This document shows, in pieces, positions 45,774 to 53,470 of a stretch of DNA of 64,000 nt. Location of the stretch: assembly GCF_002211105.1 (NCBI RefSeq), contig NZ_JPUA01000010.1:42967-106966 (forward strand), given 5' to 3'. A program made the position numbers and the translations under genes. The number at the start of each line of letters is the position of its first letter. The first letter of the stretch is position 1. The DNA is from Halomonas campaniensis. GTDB taxonomy: Bacteria > Pseudomonadota > Gammaproteobacteria > Pseudomonadales > Halomonadaceae. The notes beneath the pieces are model-generated. The model did no database searches, was not told the DNA's origin, and saw only the letters and a program-made list of their open reading frames with translations.

Positions 45774-47107
45774 GCACGCCTCTTCTTCTCTCCTATTACG
45801 GCGATGACCTCACTGGTTCGACCGATGTGATGGAAGCGTTAAGCCTGAACGGGGTGGAAACAGTGCTTTTTCTGGCACCGCCCAGCGAGGAGCAATTGGC
45901 TCCATTTGCCGACTTCCCTGCGATTGGCCTAGCGGGTACCAGCCGCAGCGAATCACCTGAGTGGATGGAAACACACCTCACCAACGCCCTGGCATGGCTG
46001 AAAGCCCTTAACGCCTCGCTGTGTCACTACAAGGTGTGCTCCACCTTCGATAGCGCGCCGAATATTGGCAATATCGGCAAAGCGCTGGAAATAGGCAAAG
46101 CCCTGTTCGCGCAAAGCTGCGTACCCCTGGTGGTCGGTGCCCCTCAACTAAAGCGCTATACCGTTTTTGGCCAACATTTTGCCGCCTTCGATGGCGAGGT
46201 TCACCGTATTGACCGCCACCCGGTCATGAGCCGCCACCCGGTAACGCCCATGACAGAAGCCGATTTAAGGCTTCATTTGGCTAAACAAACCCGACTCTCC
46301 ATTGGTTTAGCCGACGTACTGTGTATCGAATCAGCCGATACCGGTTCCCAGGTTGACCAACTAAGCCGCTCGAATGACGTATTGCTCTACGACACGCTGA
46401 ACCGCAACCATCAGGTAAAAGTGGGCGCACAGCTATGGCGAACGCGCTCGCCCGCTGGCAGCTATGTGGTGGGTTCGTCCGCCATAGAGTACGCGTTAGT
46501 AGATACTTGGCGAGAACAGGCCCTCATTCCCGTAAGACCACCGCTGTTCTCCTCTCCTGGAGCGGTTGAACAAATTGCCGTGGTATCAGGAAGTTGCTCT
46601 GAAGTAACTGCCCGGCAAATTCGACACGCGGAAACCAGAGGGTTTCGCGCTATTGCCATTGATGTCGTCAAACTTATCGACCCTCTGACGCATGCCGACA
46701 CCATGAACAAGGCATTGAAAGAGGCTATCGAGGCACTCAGTCAGAACAAAAGCGTCATTGTGTATACGGCCATGGGGCCAAACAGCGATGCGGATGCTGT
46801 GCATCAGGGCGGGGAAAAGGCACGCCACCTTATTGGTCGCTCTTTAGGTCAGTTATTACGCCAAATGGTAGAAGCCTATAGGCTTCAGCGCATAGTGATC
46901 GCTGGGGGCGACACTTCCAGCCATGCACTTAGCCAACTTGGCGTACACGCCCTTACCACGCGCCTACCGCTGCCGGAAACGCCGGGCTCGCCGCTCTGCA
47001 CCGCTCATAGCGACCAGCCAGCCTTTGATGGTTTGGAAGTCGCCTTAAAAGGCGGGCAGATCGGCAGTGAAAGCTACTTTGTGACTATTCGTGATGGCAT
47101 AGCCTAG
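45770..47107 (+). CDS. DUF1537-family acid-sugar kinase, probable 3-oxo-isoapionate kinase
   Basis: 445-residue kinase of the four-carbon acid-sugar kinase family (OtnK/DUF1537). The N-terminal domain starts with LLSYYGDDLTGSTDVMEAL (about 5-23), the sugar-acid-binding hallmark; later come KVCSTFDSAPNIGNIG and the C-terminal nucleotide-binding domain with VIAGGDTSSHALSQLGVHAL. Family members phosphorylate erythronate, threonate or 3-oxo-isoapionate. Coupling to a RuBisCO-like gene by a 4-base overlap favours 3-oxo-isoapionate kinase (OiaK), whose product is that protein's substrate. Last gene of the cluster. Confidence 0.92.
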   Translation: MSTPLLLSYYGDDLTGSTDVMEALSLNGVETVLFLAPPSEEQLAPFADFPAIGLAGTSRSESPEWMETHLTNALAWLKALNASLCHYKVCSTFDSAPNIGNIGKALEIGKALFAQSCVPLVVGAPQLKRYTVFGQHFAAFDGEVHRIDRHPVMSRHPVTPMTEADLRLHLAKQTRLSIGLADVLCIESADTGSQVDQLSRSNDVLLYDTLNRNHQVKVGAQLWRTRSPAGSYVVGSSAIEYALVDTWREQALIPVRPPLFSSPGAVEQIAVVSGSCSEVTARQIRHAETRGFRAIAIDVVKLIDPLTHADTMNKALKEAIEALSQNKSVIVYTAMGPNSDADAVHQGGEKARHLIGRSLGQLLRQMVEAYRLQRIVIAGGDTSSHALSQLGVHALTTRLPLPETPGSPLCTAHSDQPAFDGLEVALKGGQIGSESYFVTIRDGIA

Positions 47108-47195
47108 GCGTCTTAACCCCACTAGTGTTGTAACGACCTGAATTCGGTAGGATTGGCGTCATCGCTCGTTTCGCTGCCCAGGATGCCCACTCCCC

Positions 47196-48425
47196 ATGCT
47201 CAACGGAATTTGGTTAAGCTTCTTTATCGCTGCCTTTGCGGCTTCACTTTGGCAGTGGCTGGTGGGGGGCGATAGCGAAGTATTTGCCCGCTTAGTGCAG
47301 TCACTGTTCGATATGGCGAAGGTAAGCGTCGATATCATTCTGGTGCTGCTGGGCACCATGACGCTATGGCTGGGGTTTCTTTCGATTGCCGAAAAGGCGG
47401 GCTTGATTCGTTTGCTAGGGCGGGTGCTCGACCCGCTGTTCTGCCGCTTAATGCCTGAAGTGCCCCGCGGACACCCGGCGATGGGGCTGATCAGTATGAA
47501 CTTCGCGGCGAACATCCTGGGCCTGGATAACGCCGCCACGCCGATTGGCATCAAGGCAATGCACTCGCTGCAGAGCCTTAACCCCAGCAGTGAGACCGCC
47601 AGCAACGCGCAAATTCTGTTTTTGGTGCTTAATACCTCGTCGCTCACGCTACTGCCGGTAACGATTTTTATGTACCGCGCCCAGCAAGGCGCCGCCGACC
47701 CAACACTGGTGTTTTTACCTATTCTGCTAGCGACAACGGCTTCTAGCCTAGCTGGGCTTTTGGCGGTGGCATTAATGCAGCGCTTAAAACTCTGGCAGCC
47801 CGTGGTGCTAGCCTATTTAGCGATTGCGGCACTTGCGTTGGGGCTACTGATCACCACGCTGGCGGGTATGTCCGCCCAGGCGCTGGCCGCGGCCTCTACG
47901 CTAGTTGGTAACCTGACGCTATTTAGCATCGTGATGATGTTTTTAGTGGTCGGGGCGTTACGGGGTGTAAGGGTGTATGACGCCTTTATTGAAGGCGCCA
48001 AAGAGGGGCTGAGTTTTACTATCACCCTGCTGCCTTACTTGATCGCCATGCTGGTAGCCGTCGGCGTGCTGCGCGCCAGCGGCGTGTTAGACGCTGGCTT
48101 AGGCGGTATCCGCTGGATAGTGGAAGGCTTTGGCTGGGACACCCGCTTTGTCGATGCCCTGCCCACCGCCTTTGTAAAGCCACTTTCTGGCAGCGGCGCC
48201 CGCGCCATGATGATCGAAACCATGGACACCTTTGGCGTCGATAGCTTTCCAGGGTTGCTCGCCGCCACTATGCAAGGCAGCACTGAAACCACCTTCTATG
48301 TATTGGCTGTCTACTTTGGCGCCGTTGGCATTACTCGCATTCGCCACGGACTAGGCTGTGCGCTGGTCGCCGACTTGGCAGGGGTGACTACGGCGATTGC
48401 GGTGTGCTACTGGTTTTTTGGATAG
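47196..48425 (+). CDS. SpmA/SpmB-like nucleoside-recognition (Gate) domain membrane protein
   Basis: 409-residue integral membrane protein with two Gate-domain halves, equivalent to a fusion of spore maturation proteins SpmA and SpmB. The first half has GLISMNFAANILGLDNAATPIGIKAM (about 88-113); the second has SGSGARAMMIETMDTFG, GLLAATMQGSTETTFYVLAVYFGAVGI, typical of SpmB. Although named after Bacillus sporulation genes, homologues are common in Gram-negative bacteria that do not sporulate, with unknown transport role. It is 88 bases after the kinase and could be its own transcript. Confidence 0.87.
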   Translation: MLNGIWLSFFIAAFAASLWQWLVGGDSEVFARLVQSLFDMAKVSVDIILVLLGTMTLWLGFLSIAEKAGLIRLLGRVLDPLFCRLMPEVPRGHPAMGLISMNFAANILGLDNAATPIGIKAMHSLQSLNPSSETASNAQILFLVLNTSSLTLLPVTIFMYRAQQGAADPTLVFLPILLATTASSLAGLLAVALMQRLKLWQPVVLAYLAIAALALGLLITTLAGMSAQALAAASTLVGNLTLFSIVMMFLVVGALRGVRVYDAFIEGAKEGLSFTITLLPYLIAMLVAVGVLRASGVLDAGLGGIRWIVEGFGWDTRFVDALPTAFVKPLSGSGARAMMIETMDTFGVDSFPGLLAATMQGSTETTFYVLAVYFGAVGITRIRHGLGCALVADLAGVTTAIAVCYWFFG

Positions 48426-48588
48426 CTAGCGTTCGCGGGCTTTCGTTCACTGGGCCCAGCGTCTACCTTTCAGGGGAGCCGCATTAAGGTCTACAGGCAG
48501 TAGCTCAGGAGCCATCGCTAAGCAGTAGAAATGCGTTTAAACATTCATTGCTCCCGAGTGTTTACCGTTCAAGGACGACAGGTGAGAT

Positions 48589-49455
48589 ATGGCAGGCGCA
48601 AGCAGTTTATTGATAGCGCTGGCGGCCTTCTGCTGGGGGATATCCGGGGGAATCGCAGGCATTTTGTTAGACGACGGCTGGGATCCAGCCGTCGTGTCAT
48701 TTTATCGGGGGTTTATAGGACTTCTCTTCGCACTTGGGTGGCTGCTGCTTCAACACCGGCATAGCGGCCTGAACAGCAAGCGGCTTTGGTTCTGGTCAGT
48801 GGTTGCAGGCCTGGGCGTCGCTGGCAATTTTACGTTCTATTTTCTTAGTATTGAGTATGGCAACGTTGCGGTCGCTGCCACCTTGATGTACTGCGCCCCT
48901 GTTTTTGTCTATCTCGTCTCATTTGCCCTCAAACTAGAGCGCCCCACCGCTGCCAAGTGGCTGGCCATTGCGCTGGTCATGGTGGGTATTGTGCTGTTAA
49001 CCAAGTTGTATGCCATCAGCGCCAGTGGTCTCTCGTTAATTGGCGTGGGCACTGGACTGCTTGCCGGGCTCTCCTACGCAGCGTTCATTTTTGGTTTCAA
49101 ATATGCCGCACCCCATGGCAGTCCCCAGGCAATTCTTTCGGTTGCCTTCACCGTGCTGGCCATCGCACTGCTGTTGCCAACGGACATTAACCAAGCTGTC
49201 AGCGTTATCAGCGCTCTGGAACTGCCGCTGTTTGTAGCGCTGGGCATTCTCGGCGCTGGGCTATCTTTTCTGCTGTATGTGGTAGGTATCAAGCATGCGG
49301 CACCTGCGCTGGCCTCCATGGTTGCCATGGTCGAGCCGATTACCGCTACCCTGTTTGGTGTAGCGGTGTTAAACGAAAGCCTGGGCGTTATTCAAATGGT
49401 CGGTATGGGGATCATCTTGCTAACCGTCACCGCGCTGAGCATTTCTTCCCGCTGA
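48589..49455 (+). CDS. EamA/DMT-family transporter
   Basis: 288-residue membrane protein with ten hydrophobic helices in two EamA repeats (about 5-135 and 148-285). Seen are the start LLIALAAFCWGISGGIAGILL, the end of repeat one LALKLERPTAAKWLAIALVMVGIVLL, and in repeat two AALASMVAMVEPITATLFGVAVLNE-like sequence. Members export amino acids or other metabolites; the substrate is unknown. ACAGGTGAG precedes the ATG. It is convergent with the asparaginase gene, with 5 bases between stops. Confidence 0.88.
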   Translation: MAGASSLLIALAAFCWGISGGIAGILLDDGWDPAVVSFYRGFIGLLFALGWLLLQHRHSGLNSKRLWFWSVVAGLGVAGNFTFYFLSIEYGNVAVAATLMYCAPVFVYLVSFALKLERPTAAKWLAIALVMVGIVLLTKLYAISASGLSLIGVGTGLLAGLSYAAFIFGFKYAAPHGSPQAILSVAFTVLAIALLLPTDINQAVSVISALELPLFVALGILGAGLSFLLYVVGIKHAAPALASMVAMVEPITATLFGVAVLNESLGVIQMVGMGIILLTVTALSISSR

Positions 49456-49460
49456 TTGGC

Positions 49461-50474
49461 TTAACGGCTACACTCACCGCGCATGGGCGCTCTCAATGCC
49501 TGGCCCAGCGTTGACCCCACCAGACCTTGCCCAATGAGCACGGTTAGCTTCGCGATGGCGGCTTCCAGGGTGATATCGCTGCCGGCAATCACGCCCGCTT
49601 GATTAAGTGCTGCGCCGGTGGCGTAGGCGCCCTGCACTACCTCGCCTTGGGCACACTGGGTGACGTTAAGCAGCGCGACGCCTCGCTCGTTAGCCGTCTT
49701 CAAGGCATTAAGCAGTTCGCCTTCAAAGCTAAGCGGGTTGCCAACCCCGTAGCTATACAGCACCAGCCCTTTTAGTGTTTTATCCTCCAGCAGCGCCTTG
49801 GCACGGCGCAGCGACATCCCTGGATGCAGCGGCAATACCGCTACCGCTTCATGGTTCACTTCAATAGGGGCAAAGTTGGGTAGTCCGCTCAGCAGCGCCG
49901 AGGGTTGGGGAAAACTAATGCCAATGCCCAGCTTGGCAAGCCAGGGGAAGTTGGGTGAGTCGAAGGCATCTAAGCCTTGTGCGCGCACCTTACGAGCCCG
50001 GTTTCCACGCAACAGCCGATCGTGAAACGCCAGGGTGACTTCGCAAGGTGTCGCTGGGTGAGCTGCAAGCTGCAGCGCGCTGACTACATTGTTCAGCGCA
50101 TCGCTTCTTGGCTCACCCAATGGAATTTGGGAACCAGTAAAGATCACCGGCTTGTTCAACGCACCGAGCATAAACGAAAGCGCCGCGGCGCTGTAAGCCA
50201 TAGTATCGGTGCCATGAAGCACAACAAAGGCATCATAAGCCTGCCAGTGCGTCTCCAATGCTGCCACCAAACGACTCCACGCCTCGGGCATTAACTCGGC
50301 GCTATCAATCAGCGGCTGCATCTCAATCACATCAAATGCTGGCAGCCGGTAAGGGTCACCCAGCGCCAGATGCGCCGCCAGGCGTTCGGCCAGCCCCGCG
50401 CAGGGTATATAACCTTGTGGCGATGGCTGCATACCAATCGTCCCACCGGTATAGAGCATCAGTACGCGGGGCAT
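49461..50474 (-). CDS. L-asparaginase (type I-like, cytoplasmic)
   Basis: 337-residue asparaginase hydrolysing L-asparagine to aspartate and ammonia. The first active-site threonine is in VLMLYTGGTIGM (about residue 12) and the second in FVVLHGTDTMAYSAAALSFML, with the conserved lysine region in NPLSFEGELL-adjacent sequence. There is no signal peptide, so it is cytoplasmic (AnsA type). The start has GGAGAGGAG. It lies 38 bases downstream of a sodium:amino-acid symporter gene on the same strand, so uptake and hydrolysis of an amino acid may be co-expressed. Confidence 0.92.
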   Translation of the reverse strand: MPRVLMLYTGGTIGMQPSPQGYIPCAGLAERLAAHLALGDPYRLPAFDVIEMQPLIDSAELMPEAWSRLVAALETHWQAYDAFVVLHGTDTMAYSAAALSFMLGALNKPVIFTGSQIPLGEPRSDALNNVVSALQLAAHPATPCEVTLAFHDRLLRGNRARKVRAQGLDAFDSPNFPWLAKLGIGISFPQPSALLSGLPNFAPIEVNHEAVAVLPLHPGMSLRRAKALLEDKTLKGLVLYSYGVGNPLSFEGELLNALKTANERGVALLNVTQCAQGEVVQGAYATGAALNQAGVIAGSDITLEAAIAKLTVLIGQGLVGSTLGQALRAPMRGECSR

Positions 50475-50512
50475 GGCACTCCTCTCCTTATCAGTACAAT
50501 CTAGGTAACTGC

Positions 50513-51976
50513 TTACTTCGCAGGCGCGCCTTCCAGGCGCTGTTTTAACGCTTCAGCCTCTTCAGGCTCTAGCTCCCAGGCTTTTGGATCCAGGTCGAGA
50601 TCGGGATGCTGGTTGGCATCAAAAATCGGCTGTTTGATACCCTGACGTCGCTGCACATCGAAGTCTTTCAAAATACGCAGACCGCACTTGAACAGCATGA
50701 TCAACGCGATCAGGTTGACCACCGCCAGCAGGCCCATGGTGACATCAGCAAAGCCAAACACGGTGCCCAAATCGGTCGTCGCCCCCCAACAAACCAGCAG
50801 CACGATAGCCACACGGAAAGCGTTAAACAGGTTCTGGTTGTCGCGGCTGAAGAAGTTAAGGCTGTTCTCGCCAAGGTAGTAGTTGTAGAGAATGGTACTG
50901 AAAGCGAATAGCAGCAGTGCCAAGCTGACAAAGGTGCGGCCCCATTCACCCACATGATCAGCCAGTGCTGCCTGTGTCAAAGCGATGCCCTCAACGCCAG
51001 CGCCCGCAGCAGGGTCGTATACACCGCTGAGTAGAATCAAAAAGGCCGTGGCGGAACAGATAATCACGGTATCGATAAAGACTGAAAACGCCTGCACGAT
51101 GCCCTGGTTAGCCGGGTGCGGTACGTAGGCCACTGCCGCCACGTTGGGCGCACTGCCCAGGCCCGCTTCGTTAGAGAACAGACCGCGCTTCAGACCCATC
51201 ATGATCGCCGCGCCAATACCGCCACCAATCAGTGGCTCAAGGCCGAAGGCACTCTTTACAATCAGCACAATCACGCCAGGGATTTCGGTAATATTCATGG
51301 CGATAACCAGCAGCGCAATGGCGATATAGCTCACCGCCATAAAGGGCACGAGAAACTCAGATATACGCGCAATACGCTTGATGCCGCCGAAAATAATCAG
51401 CCCGACCAGCATGGCCAGAGCTATGCCGCTATACAGCACCGGCACGCCGAAAGCATCGCCGAAAGAGGTTGCCACCGCATAGGATTGCAGCGCGGTAAAG
51501 GCAAAACCGAAGGTCAACAGTAACAGTACCGAATAAAAAGCCGCTAGCCAGCGCCACTGTTTTCCCAGTCCTTTAACGATGTAGTACGCCGGGCCGCCGC
51601 GGTAAGTGCCGTCGCCTTCGGCCTCTTTATAGGTCTGCGCCAGGGTGCACTCCAAAAAGCTGGTAGCCATACCCATCAAACCCACCAACCACATCCAAAA
51701 AATCGCCCCTGGACCACCCAGTGTAATCGCCACCGCTACACCGGCGATGTTGCCGCCACCGACACGCCCGGCAACCGAAAGCACCAGCGCCTGGAACGAG
51801 CTTAAATGGCCGTGTTTATTACGCTTAAAGGCTTGACCGGAACCGAGGATACGAAACATCTCACCAAAATAGCGAAACTGCACAAAGCGAGAGGCAACGG
51901 TAAAACCGATGCCAACCCCCACCAGCAGCACTAGCAGAACCTTCCCCCACAGGAGGTCATTGAGCATATCGAGCAT
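50513..51976 (-). CDS. Sodium:alanine/glycine symporter (AGCS family)
   Basis: 487-residue transporter with about eleven membrane helices. Family signatures include FGGRxGGGN-like VAGRVGGGNIAGVAVAITLGGPGAIFWMW, KEAEGDGTYRGGPAYYI, and GLFSNEAGLGSAPNVAA. It imports alanine, glycine or similar amino acids with sodium, useful in saline habitats. The ATG at 51976 is chosen because GGAGAG lies upstream; a longer in-frame extension has no family similarity. Upstream lie two kinds of short direct repeats (52011-52051 and 52123-52152). Asparaginase follows in the same direction. Confidence 0.92.
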   Translation of the reverse strand: MLDMLNDLLWGKVLLVLLVGVGIGFTVASRFVQFRYFGEMFRILGSGQAFKRNKHGHLSSFQALVLSVAGRVGGGNIAGVAVAITLGGPGAIFWMWLVGLMGMATSFLECTLAQTYKEAEGDGTYRGGPAYYIVKGLGKQWRWLAAFYSVLLLLTFGFAFTALQSYAVATSFGDAFGVPVLYSGIALAMLVGLIIFGGIKRIARISEFLVPFMAVSYIAIALLVIAMNITEIPGVIVLIVKSAFGLEPLIGGGIGAAIMMGLKRGLFSNEAGLGSAPNVAAVAYVPHPANQGIVQAFSVFIDTVIICSATAFLILLSGVYDPAAGAGVEGIALTQAALADHVGEWGRTFVSLALLLFAFSTILYNYYLGENSLNFFSRDNQNLFNAFRVAIVLLVCWGATTDLGTVFGFADVTMGLLAVVNLIALIMLFKCGLRILKDFDVQRRQGIKQPIFDANQHPDLDLDPKAWELEPEEAEALKQRLEGAPAK

Positions 51977-52010
51977 GTGATTCTCTCCGCGTTTTTGTAT
52001 TAGCGTTATG

Positions 52011-52051
52011 TTGGAATTCGCGTCGTTGCTATCGCGCTTTTGGAATTCGCG
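52011..52051. repeat. 12-bp direct repeat pair upstream of the AGCS symporter gene
   Basis: The 12-base word TTGGAATTCGCG occurs at 52011-52022 and again at 52040-52051, 29 bases apart. It lies 35 bases upstream of the symporter start, inside the presumed promoter region. Confidence 0.65.
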
Positions 52052-52122
52052 CCGCGGAGAACGTTTTACCAAGCGTGGGGCAGGATTAAATTTGGCGCAG
52101 CGTTGCAGTTGTATGCACTCAC

Positions 52123-52152
52123 TGCATCAGCGGGTGCATCAGAGTGCATCAG
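52123..52152. promoter_or_regulatory. Three TGCATCAG direct repeats upstream of the AGCS symporter gene
   Basis: TGCATCAG occurs at 52123-52130, 52135-52142 and 52145-52152, spaced 12 and 10 bases apart, about one helix turn each. Same-face direct repeats in an upstream region suggest cooperative regulator binding. No regulator could be assigned. Confidence 0.5.
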
Positions 52153-52160
52153 GTGTGCCG

Positions 52161-52376
52161 TCAGACCTTCTCGGCAATGCGATGGGCTAGCTTATGAATA
52201 AAGGGGCCGCTGATAAAGGCGATGATCCCAGCGGCTGGCCAAGCAAGGAGCCATGCATGCATCCAAATAGCCACAAAATCAGGATGAGCGCCAATATTCA
52301 CGTAAGTCACCCACGCCGACATAATCAGCGAGAGTGTGAAAGACATCAGTAGCGCGAAAATAATTCTGTGTTTCAT
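52161..52376 (-). CDS. DUF2798 small membrane protein
   Basis: 71-residue protein with two hydrophobic helices (about 5-27 and 38-60) and the family pattern MSFTLSLIMSAWVTYVNIG and GIIAFISGPFIHKLAHRI. DUF2798 proteins are small inner-membrane proteins of unknown role. The ATG at 52376 follows TAAGGAC. It is divergent from the LysR-type gene (101 bases apart), so that regulator may control it. Confidence 0.85.
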   Translation of the reverse strand: MKHRIIFALLMSFTLSLIMSAWVTYVNIGAHPDFVAIWMHAWLLAWPAAGIIAFISGPFIHKLAHRIAEKV

Positions 52377-52477
52377 GGGGTGTCCTTAAGAGCTTTATTT
52401 ACCTGGGACAAGGCTATCAAACACCCATTACGGTAATATATGCCAATATATAAGAAACCATTTTACAGAATTGCAAA

Positions 52478-53380
52478 ATGCGCAAACCTTCTCTGGATGA
52501 CCTGAAAATCTTTATCGTGGCTGCCAATCAACACAGCCTTACGGCGGCGGCGGCAAAGCTAAAGATGACTATCGCCACCGTGTCGCGGCGTATTAGCGCA
52601 CTGGAGGCCACGCTAGGCGTAGAACTACTCCATCGATCCACCAAAGGGTTAACGTTAACGCCCCACGGTGAGTCCTATTATCGCGAGTGTGAAGAGCTAG
52701 TGCTCGCGCTGGATCAGCGCATTTTGGATCTGGATCAGACGCTGCATAGCCTGAGTGGGCCGTTGAAGATTATGGCGCCCGTCAACCTGGGAAGCGGGCC
52801 ACTAGATGCGTTTTGGCGTCACTTTATTGATCGCTACCCTGAAATTGCACTGACTATCGAACTCGATAACAACGTAGTCGATATTCGCGACCATCAGGCG
52901 GATATTGCGCTTCGCTCTGGGCCACAAAAAGATTCAACCCTGATCCAGAAATACCTAGGCTATATAGAGCCGATTTTGGTGGCGTCAGCGACGATGAAGC
53001 ACCCTATTCCCAGCAAGGTAGAGGAACTACAGGCGTGCCCTAGTGTGGCGGCCAAAATGTTTAGCGAGTGGCAGCTATTCCATCAAGAGGGTAGTCAGCA
53101 CGCTTGTCACAAGAGTCATTTTCATATCAGTAACGATATGAATATTGTGCTTAATCTCACTCTTTCGGGGGCAGGTATCTCATTGATGCCCGCCAGTATG
53201 GTGGCGAACAGCTTACAAGCGGGAGAGTTAATAAGGGTGCTCCCTGAGTGGCGGGGGCGTCACAGAGAGATCTTTTTGGTATGGCCCTATCGGCGTAGCC
53301 TTTCAGCGCGGGCCAAGCTGTTTCGCAGTGAGTTAATCGAATTCCTCAGCTACCAATCCTGGTTTCACTCTGCTGATTAG
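52478..53380 (+). CDS. LysR-family transcriptional regulator
   Basis: 300-residue regulator with the N-terminal LysR helix-turn-helix (about 5-65: LDDLKIFIVAANQHSLTAAAAKLKMTIATVSRRISALE) and an effector domain in the periplasmic-binding fold (about 90-290). The DNA-binding part is close to the DsdC/AaeR-like subgroup that acts on divergent neighbours. It is divergent from the DUF2798 gene; the 101-base gap is AT-rich with two AATATAT copies. The effector is unknown. Confidence 0.9.
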   Translation: MRKPSLDDLKIFIVAANQHSLTAAAAKLKMTIATVSRRISALEATLGVELLHRSTKGLTLTPHGESYYRECEELVLALDQRILDLDQTLHSLSGPLKIMAPVNLGSGPLDAFWRHFIDRYPEIALTIELDNNVVDIRDHQADIALRSGPQKDSTLIQKYLGYIEPILVASATMKHPIPSKVEELQACPSVAAKMFSEWQLFHQEGSQHACHKSHFHISNDMNIVLNLTLSGAGISLMPASMVANSLQAGELIRVLPEWRGRHREIFLVWPYRRSLSARAKLFRSELIEFLSYQSWFHSAD

Positions 53381-53415
53381 ATCGCCTGTTCGGAGCAAGC
53401 TGGCTGCAAATAACC

Positions 53416-53447
53416 AGCTCTGCTGACGCAGTAAGGCCAGCAGAGCT
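53416..53447. terminator. Hairpin between convergent lysR-type and osmC-ycaO genes
   Basis: A perfect 10-base inverted repeat (53416-53425 with 53438-53447) with a 12-base loop. There is no T-run, so it is only a candidate terminator for one or both converging transcripts. Confidence 0.5.
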
Positions 53448-53470
53448 CTATCAACTCTCGTGGATAATGC

